Assembly (NCBI RefSeq): GCF_000208925.1
Contig: NW_001915145.1
Span: 2,230-19,364 of the forward strand
Origin: Entamoeba histolytica HM-1:IMSS
Taxonomy: Eukaryota; Evosea; Mastigamoebida; Endamoebidae
Direction of reading: 5' to 3'
DNA: 17,135 nt
A model generated the notes under the pieces. That model ran no database searches. It saw nothing but the letters and a program-made list of their open reading frames with translations, and was not told the DNA's origin. Of the stretch, positions 9,376 to 16,845 are shown in pieces. Within the stretch, counting starts at the first letter, position 1, and the number at the start of each line of letters is the position of its first letter. The translations under genes and the position numbers were made by a program.

Positions 9376-9753
9376 AAGATTTGATTTTTTTCAGTTGATT
9401 CCTTTTTTTTTGAGAAGTCACTTGTTTTCTTCATATTTCTTTCTGTTATTACACTTTACTATTATTTACTATTAAGTTATTATAGAACTTAAATACCTTT
9501 TTAAGATGAATTATTGACAGAACTATCCATATAGTAACAGAAAATTGATTTATACTTTGATGTTTTCTTTTGAACTTAAAATTAAAATAAGATTTAAAAA
9601 GAGAAAAAAGACAGAAAAAATCTCACCAAATGCAATCTTTGATCTAAAAAATAAGAAATGCCGTTTTGAATCAAATTTTAGGGTTGAGAAGTTTGGTTCA
9701 AAAAATATAAATAGAGCGTATTTAAAGCAAGAACTGGAACTGAAAGAATTATT
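9376..9753. other. Divergent intergenic region of the Rab and FHA genes
   Basis: A 378-base region must hold both promoters. The FHA side carries a clear TATA-like box. The Rab side has no clean TATA or GAAC element in the first 60 bases upstream of its ATG, only A/G-rich sequence. No small gene is supported. Confidence 0.6.
9718..9727 (+). promoter_or_regulatory. Entamoeba TATA-like box GTATTTAAAG for the FHA-domain gene
   Basis: This is an exact match to the E. histolytica core-promoter element GTATTTAAA(G/C). It is followed by a double GAAC (GAACTGGAAC, 9731-9740) and GAAAGAATTA (9742-9751), a weak initiator match, with the ATG at 9754. The order TATA, GAAC, Inr is the one described for the genus and predicts a 5' leader of only a few bases. 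Confidence 0.8.
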
Positions 9754-11445
9754 ATGGCTGAAGTACCACCTACAGAAACGAAACCAAATGAAGTCTCAAC
9801 TACAAACAATCTTGTTTCTACAAACGAAACAACTCCAACACAAAATGGTATTCCTATAATTAAGAGTGAAAATACTCTTGAAACACACCCAATAAACGAT
9901 GTTCAAAAGAAACCAGAACAACCTAATATCCAGCCAACAGTTTTAGAAGAAGCGAAAAAGATTCAACAAATAGAAACAATCAAAAATCAAGAACCAAAAC
10001 ATGAAATTGTAAAAACAACTGAAGAAATAAACAAATCTATAGAAGTTGAAAATAAAGTTACAGAAGAAAAGTCTCAAATAGTTAATGTTAGTAGTAATAA
10101 TAATCCTATTGAAAAGCCAACCGAAGAAGAAAAAAAGATTGAAATAAATGAAAAGAAAAATGAAATAAATACTTTACAAGGTGAAAAACAAGTAGATGAA
10201 AAAAAAACAGAAGAAAAACAAGTAGATGAAGTTAAAAAAGAAGAAACCAAACATGAAGAATTACCAAAAACACTTGGAGACCCAAAATGTGTTCCAAATA
10301 AAGATGAAAAAATCCTTGGAGAATATAAGTTTTGTAGGTTCTGTGAAGGAGAACCTTATGAAACTAATGTGTGTTATTTACCTATTATTAATAATAGAGT
10401 TGGTAATTTCCCAATAGTTCTTAAATTAAATCCAAAATGTCAATCAAACTATATTTGTTTACATCATTGGAGAGAAAATCGAAGAGAATATCTTGAGCAT
10501 TACGTTCAAAATGAAAAAGGTGTTATTGATGAAGCATCTGTTTTATTATATGCTTCAATGCTTGACAAAAAAATTAATTTTAATTATGTACCTTCTATGT
10601 CTTCTATTCCAGAAGATACTCGTAATTTGTTTAGTAAATATTTAAGTCTAAGAAGACAAGAACTTGAAATGGCTATGGGGTCTGTTCCAGCTGGTTTATC
10701 AGTAACTAGTGATTTACTTTGTAACGCATGTAACGCTCCAACTCAACAAATGTTTGATATGTCTCTTTTCCCACAATCCTTTATTCAATTTTTGGCATGG
10801 CAACGATTAATGCAAATTTATTCAAAACTTGATGCTAATAATATTGAAATGTTAAATGCATTAAAGAAAGAAGGAATAAAAGAGGCAGAAAAAGTTGTTA
10901 AAGATGCAACTAAATTTGCAACAGAAAATCCAAATGATGCAAGAAAACGACTCCAACCAGATTATGTCCCTGAAAAAGTTCTTGCAAAAAAACCATTTAA
11001 ACAAGAGAATGGATCACAATTCATATTACCTCCAATTAGTACTGCTTCTAATGCAGCTGTTTCTCTTCCACCTATTTCAACAAGACAAGAAACTCGTGTT
11101 AGAATCAATTATCCATATTTTGAAAATGAAGAAACTAAAACAAAGATGATGGAACTTACTAAGCCAACAATAATTATTGGAAGAAAAGGTAGAGAAAATA
11201 ATGTTGATCTTGATTTATCAGCATATATGGAAGCTAAAAGTATTTCACATACTCATGCTATTGTTCAATATGATGTTGGAACAAAACGTTGGAAATGTCT
11301 TTTAAAAGGAAGAAATGGATTAAAAATAGATACTGTATTTAAAAATAAAGACACTGTAACTGAATTACATAATGGTTCAATAATAGAAACTGGTACTTTT
11401 AAATTCTCTTTCCATTGTCCTGATGATTTTGATGGTAATTTTTAA
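9754..11445 (+). CDS. FHA-domain protein with Cys/His cluster and Lys/Glu-rich N-terminus
   Basis: The product is 563 residues, intronless. Residues 1-185 are low-complexity Glu/Lys/Thr sequence, likely disordered, with a tandem EKQVDE repeat. Residues 194-238 hold C-x2-C (194/197), C207, C229 and CLHH (235-238), and C-x2-C recurs at 323/326, a possible zinc-binding unit I cannot name. Residues 360-400 are helical and charged. LPPIST occurs twice (about 425-430 and 438-443). The C-terminus (about 471-555) is an FHA phosphothreonine-binding domain: IIIGRKGR, the S-x-S-H-T-H-A segment (496-502), KGRNG (518-522) and a final F-F-S-F strand. The preceding RINYPYF and the VDLDL run resemble the FHA of Fhl1-type transcription regulators. 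The usual Ser-Arg before x-His is Ser-His here. A nuclear signalling or transcription role is inferred, not shown. The stop merges into TAATT. Confidence 0.85.
   Translation: MAEVPPTETKPNEVSTTNNLVSTNETTPTQNGIPIIKSENTLETHPINDVQKKPEQPNIQPTVLEEAKKIQQIETIKNQEPKHEIVKTTEEINKSIEVENKVTEEKSQIVNVSSNNNPIEKPTEEEKKIEINEKKNEINTLQGEKQVDEKKTEEKQVDEVKKEETKHEELPKTLGDPKCVPNKDEKILGEYKFCRFCEGEPYETNVCYLPIINNRVGNFPIVLKLNPKCQSNYICLHHWRENRREYLEHYVQNEKGVIDEASVLLYASMLDKKINFNYVPSMSSIPEDTRNLFSKYLSLRRQELEMAMGSVPAGLSVTSDLLCNACNAPTQQMFDMSLFPQSFIQFLAWQRLMQIYSKLDANNIEMLNALKKEGIKEAEKVVKDATKFATENPNDARKRLQPDYVPEKVLAKKPFKQENGSQFILPPISTASNAAVSLPPISTRQETRVRINYPYFENEETKTKMMELTKPTIIIGRKGRENNVDLDLSAYMEAKSISHTHAIVQYDVGTKRWKCLLKGRNGLKIDTVFKNKDTVTELHNGSIIETGTFKFSFHCPDDFDGNF
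10183..10230 (+). repeat. Two-copy direct repeat, 30-bp period, inside the FHA gene
   Basis: The 18-base unit GAAAAACAAGTAGATGAA occurs at 10183-10200 and 10213-10230. It encodes EKQVDE twice in the disordered N-terminal region and probably reflects local duplication of low-complexity coding sequence. Confidence 0.8.
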
Positions 11446-11522
11446 TTTCAATGTTTTGTAATGGAGTTTATTTATTTTTTTTTTTTTAATTTTATTCTTT
11501 TTTTATTCAGAGTATTACAACA

Positions 11523-11531
11523 AATAGAACT
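11523..11531 (+). promoter_or_regulatory. GAAC-type core promoter element of the expansin-like gene
   Basis: AATAGAACT lies 34-42 bases before the ATG at 11565 and is close to the Entamoeba GAAC consensus AATGAACT. GTATTACAA (11512-11520) just upstream is a poor TATA-like match. Only 119 bases separate the preceding stop from this ATG, so the promoter must be within them. Confidence 0.45.
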
Positions 11532-11564
11532 ACAAATAACTCATTTCCCTTTTTTAATTACAAA

Positions 11565-12893
11565 ATGAAATTTGGGGTTTTATTGCTCTTAGTTTTTAGT
11601 TGTTCTGCACATCAAACTGCAGAACTAACACCATTATCAGAATGTACAAAAGGAAGAATTACTTATTATGATCAATGGGCAAGTGGAGGGTCTTGTTCAT
11701 ATGGTCCTCAACCAACAACTATCGTTCCTGGATATATGTTTGGAGCTGCTCCAAATGAGGCATTTTATGATGAAGCAAAGAAGTGTGGAATTTGCTATGA
11801 AATGGTTGGTCCATCAGGAACATTAAGATTTAGAGTTGATAGTAGATGTCCAGTTACAGGAAATGAAAAATGTTGTAGTGGTGATATGTATCATTTCGAT
11901 TTGTCTGGGAATGCTTATCCTTATGTAGAAACATATGGTGGAACACCAAATGTTACAGTAAGAATGGTTGCATGTGACTATACTGGAAATATAAAATTAA
12001 AATCTATGAATGGGTCAAGTAAATGGTGGTATTCAGTTGTCATTTATGAACACACATTAGGTATTAAGTCAGTAGAAATTAAAGATTCAACAATGAATGA
12101 CTTCATCGCTTTGAATAGAACTGATTATAATACTTGGCCATTTAAAATTGAAGGAAAAGCTATTGAATTTCCAATTACTTATAAAATTTATTCTATTAAT
12201 GATGATTATGTTAAAGCAACTGTTACTTCAGATGAGAGTAATAAAGTTACAGAAGCTGATGGCAATTTTATTATTCCTAAAGATGTTTATTTTGATTTTA
12301 ATACATTAACTAAAAAACCTAAACCAGATGATGCTGTAGAGTGTTGTACTCTTTGGGATGATTTTTCTATAATCTATGAAGAAAAACAACTTGTTGGAGC
12401 TTATAATAATTGGTCTCCAAATGTTGAAGTTGATTTTCAATGTACTACAAATCCTAAGACTGGAAGTTATTGTGTAAAGGCTGTTTTTGAGAAATGGGGA
12501 TGTTTACAATTAGGGTTACTCAATCCTGCACGTGCTGATCAATATTCTGCAATCCAATTCCAGATGAAAACAGATTTTGAATGCAATAATTGTTTCTTAT
12601 TCAAAGCCTTTAAAACACAAGAAAATGGAATGAGGTTATCTACTAAATCAGCAAATGAATGGACTTACTTTAAAATATCTCTTAAAGACTTAAATGTTAC
12701 CAATAATGAATTCTGGGGATTCTGGGGTCAAAACTATGGAAGTCTCCCACATACTTTTTATTTTGATGATATCACTTTGGTTAAAGATGAAAATGCTCCT
12801 GATGCAGGTCAGTGTTGGAGTAGTAATAATACTAATGGAAGTTTATCTATTTTTATCATGGCTATCGGGGTATTGGTATTGTTATTATTTTAA
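11565..12893 (+). CDS. Expansin-like secreted protein, probably GPI-anchored
   Basis: The product is 442 residues. A signal peptide (MKFGVLLLLVFSCSA, about 1-15) precedes a double-psi beta-barrel expansin domain (about 28-140). It contains GRITYYDQW, the CGICYEM cysteine segment, VDSRCP, the hallmark HFDLSGNAY (HFD 110-112, whose Asp matches the GH45-like acid of expansins) and VACDY. A second beta domain (about 141-245) with KWWYSVVIYEH matches the expansin C-terminal CBM63-like part. A third beta-rich domain (about 262-407) with conserved Trp, Cys and FYFDDI looks like a jelly-roll carbohydrate-binding module. A Ser/Asn-rich spacer and a terminal hydrophobic run (about 427-442) suggest GPI attachment, though a plain membrane anchor is possible. 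Several N-glycosylation sequons are present. Expansins loosen polysaccharide walls without hydrolysis. Likely targets for an amoeba are ingested plant or bacterial walls or its own chitin cyst wall, which is inference. Confidence 0.92.
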   Translation: MKFGVLLLLVFSCSAHQTAELTPLSECTKGRITYYDQWASGGSCSYGPQPTTIVPGYMFGAAPNEAFYDEAKKCGICYEMVGPSGTLRFRVDSRCPVTGNEKCCSGDMYHFDLSGNAYPYVETYGGTPNVTVRMVACDYTGNIKLKSMNGSSKWWYSVVIYEHTLGIKSVEIKDSTMNDFIALNRTDYNTWPFKIEGKAIEFPITYKIYSINDDYVKATVTSDESNKVTEADGNFIIPKDVYFDFNTLTKKPKPDDAVECCTLWDDFSIIYEEKQLVGAYNNWSPNVEVDFQCTTNPKTGSYCVKAVFEKWGCLQLGLLNPARADQYSAIQFQMKTDFECNNCFLFKAFKTQENGMRLSTKSANEWTYFKISLKDLNVTNNEFWGFWGQNYGSLPHTFYFDDITLVKDENAPDAGQCWSSNNTNGSLSIFIMAIGVLVLLLF

Positions 12894-13723
12894 GTGATAG
12901 ATTAATTATTAATAATTTGTGTGTTTTCTTTTACTCCATTAAAAATATATTCACAATTTAATTGTATTTACAGTGCATAACTATTGTTTTAATTCTTAAT
13001 TTATTTTATTTCTATTGACAATTAATGGGTTTATAATATTATTGTTTAATCTTCATGTGATATTGTTGTTTGATGAAGAGTGTTTCTCATCAATAGATAA
13101 CATTGAACAAAATAATCATTTGTTTCATTTACTATTTATTTAGTAATTCATGATTTTTTCAAATTAAAATTTGTGAATATTTTCAAGAATAATGGAAATA
13201 TAATAAATCATAATGAATATTTAATAATGAGATAGTTAATAAATTTTTATCAATTCTTATGATAATTATTGTGTCTTATTATAACAATAATCAAAAGTTG
13301 TCAAAAGATATTTATTTAAAGAAAAAAAAATCAAATCATTCAAGTTAATATTATATAATATTGCAAAAATTCTATAATTCTATTTCTCATTCTATTATTT
13401 TCTTTAAATTTTTGATAATTTTTCAAGAAATAATTATTTTTGTTTTTTTTTTGTTTCTTCAATATTGTTATTTATATCTTCTTAATTTTTTTTTATTTTA
13501 TTTTTCTACTCATTTTTAATTTTTTTCATTTTAACTAACAGAAATAAAAGTGAATAAATAATTATTTAATGAATTATTATTCTCAATTATTTTCAATATT
13601 TACACTTATTCAACACATAAACTCTTCTTGACTTAAACCGTTACGATATTTTTGTTATAAAATTTCTTTCAAGAAAAGACAGACTTTGTTAAAAAACACT
13701 AAAAAGAAAAGTAAAATCTACAA
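12894..13723. other. Intergenic region between convergent genes, with a short coding-like remnant
   Basis: About 830 bases of AT-rich sequence. TAATT signals occur just after the expansin stop (12903-12907). On the minus strand, 13138-13046 reads as about 30 codons ending in TAA with a natural-looking composition (NDYFVQCYLLMRNTLHQT core), but stops precede it and no start or splice site is evident. Nothing else is recognisable. Confidence 0.5.
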
Positions 13724-15327
13724 TTACTTCATGCTTAATCTTGAAGACTGGAGTAAAGAAATAACTTTGGAATTACAAGGAGAGACAAGGGTTGAGTGTT
13801 GATCAGTTTGAGTAATTATTTTTCCATTTTGATCTATTTGATTTGAAATGATTAATTTTGGTGAAGAACGTTCTGAAAACATTGGAGAAACAGACACAAG
13901 ACCATCATTCATTTCAATTTCTTCTGGATTGTGCATAAAAACGCTCTTCTTTCTTGCACTGAAACACCTTTTAGAAGAGGGGAATATTGTTAATATATTT
14001 CTTAAGATAAATGAAAATAGTCTATTAATCTGTTTGCTATAATTTAACAAAGTTGGTCCTTCTAATTTGGGATCTGAATAAAATACGTTAGGTGCAACAC
14101 AAGTTGATATAGCCTCAATGGTCATCTTTGACTTCTCACTTTTCACTAAATGAGAGCAAAACGAAACTAAGTATTTAAGACAAGTGAGATGTTCTGGTGG
14201 TAGTGTTAATGCTATATCAGAATGAATTTGTAGAGCAATTTTCTTTTCTAATACAGGATCTATTTCTCTTGTTTCTGTGTTAATACCAGCAACTATTTCA
14301 TTATCCCATTTCTGAAAAACGGCAATAGCATTTTTTGGAATTAAATTACCAGGAATTTCTTTAATAAATAATTTGACTAAATTGGCAACTAAATAAGGAT
14401 CTTCATGAGAATAATTCGTTGCTAAAAATTTCATTTTAGCAAAATTAAGTTTATCAGGAGTTGAACTTAGTCTAAAAAGACCTTCTTTATTAAGCCCATT
14501 TAAGAATAAATATTTTAATGCTTTTTCAAGTCCTAAAGGAATTTGTGCATCAACTCTACCTTCATCTTCAAGTAATTTTTTTAATGGAATTCCAAAATAA
14601 TTTCTATAAGTAGTAGAGTCTATTTTTTCAGTTTCTTCATATGCTGCTTGTAATTGTTCTTGTTGTTTTTTTGCAACTTTTGCCTTTTCCCTTAATATAT
14701 TTACACTTATCATTCCTTCTTTAAGATTATCAAATGAGTCAAAAACATTACAAAAACGAGAAAGTGACTCTATCTCAAATTTATCGATTGCCATTTGTAT
14801 ATTTGCTACTGCTTGTGATAATTTGGGACTAGTTGAACTTCCTGTTGTTCTTATAGAATCTAATTTTGGTCCATTTGTTACCATTGCTAATTCACCATCA
14901 ATTAACGAACGAAGTGACTCACATAAATACTTGTCAAGGTCTAATTGAAGTCGATCTAATACCCTAACAAAATTATCAACAATTTCCCCACATTGCCCAA
15001 GTGCAACACATACCCTTTGGATATTACTAATATCACTCTTTTCAAATTTAGAGGAATATGACTTTAATGTTTCTGAGACTGAAATTCCAGTGTGCGCAGC
15101 AACTACTCAATTATTAACTGATAATGTTGCTTCATTTCTTTTTAAAAAACTAAGTTAAATGAGTCAAAGAAAACTCACAAACCAGCTATATTCTGAACCC
15201 ATTTTTTACTTCTTTTGAATAATTCTTTTTCATTAGTCCTGATTTCTTCAACAAGTGCTTGATTTTTCTTTGCATTTTGTAGAAATTGTTCTTGAGACTG
15301 TTTTGTAATTTGTGAAGACGATCTCAT
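13724..15327 (-). CDS. BAR-RhoGAP protein (two exons)
   Basis: Joining 15327-15183 to 15102-13724 gives 507 residues. A start at the internal ATG (14884) would delete the first 121, which belong to the helical domain, so the upstream exon is preferred. Residues about 10-205 are long amphipathic helices (KKWVQNIA, then TLKSYSSKFEKSDIS, DNFVRVLDRLQLDLDKYL, and LREKAKVAKKQQEQLQ) with the pattern of a BAR domain, which binds curved membranes as a dimer. Residues about 217-420 are a RhoGAP domain opening with FGIPLKKLL. It has the catalytic arginine finger in EGLFRLS (Arg259), the LVKLFIKEIPGNL segment and the CVAPNVF Asn at 387, so it should accelerate GTP hydrolysis by Rho/Rac GTPases. The tail (about 421-507) is Ser-rich and likely regulatory. 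The role is probably coupling membrane curvature to actin control during endocytosis or motility. TAATT overlaps the stop. Confidence 0.92.
15103..15182 (-). other. 80-nt intron in the BAR-RhoGAP gene
   Basis: Donor GTTTGT at 15182-15177 and acceptor TAG at 15105-15103. Exon 1 ends one base into a codon and exon 2 supplies TT, making Val49 and keeping one frame from the ATG at 15327 through the RhoGAP domain. Confidence 0.88.
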
Positions 15328-15777
15328 CTTTCTTGTCTTCTCAAAACTTTTCTAGCATTTTAAGTTCTTTAACCAAAGAGTTCTATAATCCCCTTTTCGT
15401 GTTATAAAAATAAATAGTACCATCTATTTATAAAGTTTCATCTTAAAATACAATCGTAATTTGTGAGAATAGAATTAATCTAAAAAGAAATAAACCAATA
15501 AAAGGTTATACATTTTGAAGTGAAGTGTATTTTAATATTGATGAAGTAATGGGGTAATTGAGAAAAACAGAAGTAAATTTAAAAATAACATAGATATGTT
15601 TGTTTCTAGTATTAATTAAAATTTTTTTGTTATAGACAAAAATTTGAAACAAAAAGTGCGTTACAACCTAAATAAAATAAGAAAGAAATCCAATCTTAAA
15701 AGTAACAGGAATTGATTAAAATCTGATAATGTCTCATATGAAAAGAAAGAAGAAGAGAAATTAATAGATTAATTGAA
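15328..15777. other. Intergenic region upstream of the BAR-RhoGAP gene
   Basis: About 450 bases between two minus-strand genes. It holds the 3' end of the 125-residue gene and the BAR-RhoGAP promoter. Two GAACT elements precede the start, but no clear TATA-like box is seen. A five-codon upstream frame (ATG at 15358 to TGA at 15341) would be present only if the leader is longer than usual for Entamoeba. An imperfect inverted repeat is at 15599-15653. Confidence 0.5.
15599..15653. repeat. Nested imperfect inverted repeat
   Basis: TTTGTTTC (15599-15606) pairs with GAAACAAA (15646-15653). Inside it, AAATTTTTTTGT pairs with ACAAAAATTT around a short TATAG loop, the left arm carrying about 12 extra bases. 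It could form a hairpin in the 3' region of the upstream transcript. Confidence 0.4.
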
Positions 15778-16215
15778 TTAGATAGCACTTGCTTTGTTTA
15801 AAATAAAAGTAGATATTGGTGGAATACCAAGGAATTTTTCGGATTTAGAGAAGATTATTGCTGAAGCTATCATAACTAACTTAATAATAAGGCAAAGAAT
15901 CAAATAAGCAAACATGATAAATTCCCAAATTCCTCCCCAAGTAAGAGTTGAAGTAAGAATTAATATAAATATAGTAAAGAGAATATAAAAAACAAAGACA
16001 TTTTGAAGTGCTAAGGCTCTACAATAAACATTTGCTTGTTCAAAAAAGTAAATAAATATTGATGAAAAAAGGCATGTCGTTGAAATAATAGACTATTACG
16101 ATAAATTATTTATTCTTTTCTTTATTTTAATATACTTTTTTTTTAAACAAACTTCAACAACCACTGGTAATCCAATTGAAGTAGTACTACTACTAGAAGT
16201 GATGCTTCCCTCCAT
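15778..16215 (-). CDS. Small multi-pass membrane protein, function unknown (two exons)
   Basis: Exon 1 (16215-16153, 21 codons from ATG) encodes a Ser/Thr-rich N-terminus (MEGSITSSSSTTSIG). Exon 2 (16092-15778) adds 104 residues, 125 in total. The two join without splitting a codon. An in-frame TAA sits directly before the ATG, supporting the start. At least three hydrophobic segments are visible: about 22-38 (SIISTTCLFSSIFIYFF), 52-73 (NVFVFYILFTIFILIL core) and 76-103 (IWEFIMFAYLILCLIIK core). The last is long enough to be two short helices. A short loop with FEQANVYCRA separates the first two, and the tail is short and ends KASAI. I do not recognise the family. Small three- or four-pass proteins of the ER and Golgi are the obvious comparison. 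The TAATT signal overlaps the stop. The gene is divergent from the right-edge gene, 630 bases away. Confidence 0.75.
16093..16152 (-). other. 60-nt intron in the small membrane-protein gene
   Basis: Donor GTTTGT at 16152-16147, acceptor TAG at 16095-16093, phase 0. Without splicing the first exon soon ends in noncoding sequence and the hydrophobic 104-codon frame has no start. Confidence 0.8.
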
Positions 16216-16789
16216 TTAATTCTTAAAGTTAATAGGTTTTTTTCTAGATTTAACTTTTCTAAAATAAATGAATTTTCAAAACAAATTTGTGTTTTTCGTG
16301 TTTTGTGTGATTTAAATTTGAATAAATCATTTTTGTTATGTCTTTTCTCTTCTACAATAAATTGAAACGATTCTTCAGGATAGGCACTTTCCTGCCATAT
16401 TTTCCTCACAAATCAAATGGAACTTTGATTTTCATGTTGAATATTAATTTATTATTATTATTAAATTGTTATTAAATTTTGTTATTTGATGGATAAGAAG
16501 AAAAAGAATTTCTCATTAAGAATGAGATTTTTTTTCAGTATTAGACAGGCAGATTCTTTTGAATCTAGTTTGGATGGAATATAAGGGTCAATAGGCAATG
16601 AGAAATTTGTCATTTTTAAGAAAGTGATTAATTAAGAGGATAATCCCGAAGAATTAGGAAAGAAAGGACTGATAAGCATTTGAAAGTCAAAATGGAATTA
16701 GAATCGAAGGTTGAAAAAAGACGACTTAAAGAAAATAATCAAAAAAATAAAATGTAGTCAAGTTTTGTATGGCTTTTCCTTTAGATTTG

Positions 16790-16814
16790 ATAGGCAAAAT
16801 GCTGTGCTGCCTAT
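16790..16814. promoter_or_regulatory. ATAGGCA/TGCCTAT inverted pair next to the TATA-like box
   Basis: ATAGGCA (16790-16796) and TGCCTAT (16808-16814) form perfect 7-base inverted arms with an 11-base spacer, and the right arm overlaps the TATA-like box. Further direct copies of ATAGGCA are at 16380-16386 and 16591-16597. The arrangement suggests a binding site for a dimeric regulator, which is inference. Confidence 0.55.
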
Positions 16815-16839
16815 TTAAGTTCAAATAAGGAAAAATACA
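16811..16839 (+). promoter_or_regulatory. Core promoter of the right-edge gene: TATA-like box and initiator
   Basis: CTATTTAAG (16811-16819) is close to the Entamoeba TATA-like consensus. AAAAATACA (16831-16839) differs from the initiator AAAAATTCA at one base. The ATG at 16846 follows at once, giving a leader of under 20 bases, usual for the genus. Confidence 0.65.
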
Positions 16840-16845
16840 ATACAA

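Larger units (their letters stand above)
16216..16845. other. Divergent intergenic region with repeated ATAGGCA motif
   Basis: This 630-base region contains four copies of ATAGGCA or its complement, two small hairpins (16511-16527, TCTCATT/AATGAGA; 16551-16566, AGATTC/GAATCT) and the promoter of the right-edge gene. An open stretch on the minus strand at 16143-16409 has no ATG start and is not considered coding. Confidence 0.6.

Noticed and set aside
9545..9859. Plus-strand 104-codon frame
   Set aside because: It covers the TATA-like box and runs out of frame into the FHA-domain gene, which has the better start and promoter spacing.
10226..11149. Two short plus-strand frames inside the FHA gene
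   Set aside because: They are alternate-frame shadows of an intact, recognisable coding sequence.
12694..12897. Plus-strand 67-codon frame at the end of the expansin-like gene
   Set aside because: It is an alternate-frame shadow. The main frame continues through a conserved domain and anchor.
13848..14042. Plus-strand frame antisense to the BAR-RhoGAP tail
   Set aside because: It has no promoter or homology and lies wholly within an exon on the other strand.
15341..15358. Five-codon upstream frame before the BAR-RhoGAP start
   Set aside because: Entamoeba leaders are usually under 20 bases, so this ATG is probably not in the transcript.
16143..16409. 88-codon open stretch on the minus strand
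   Set aside because: It begins at GTG with no in-frame ATG near its head, and it overlaps in another frame the well-supported first exon at 16215-16153 and its donor site.
16511..16566. Two small hairpins considered as terminator or RNA structure
   Set aside because: Stems of six to seven pairs are expected by chance in AT-rich DNA, and eukaryotic genes do not use such terminators.
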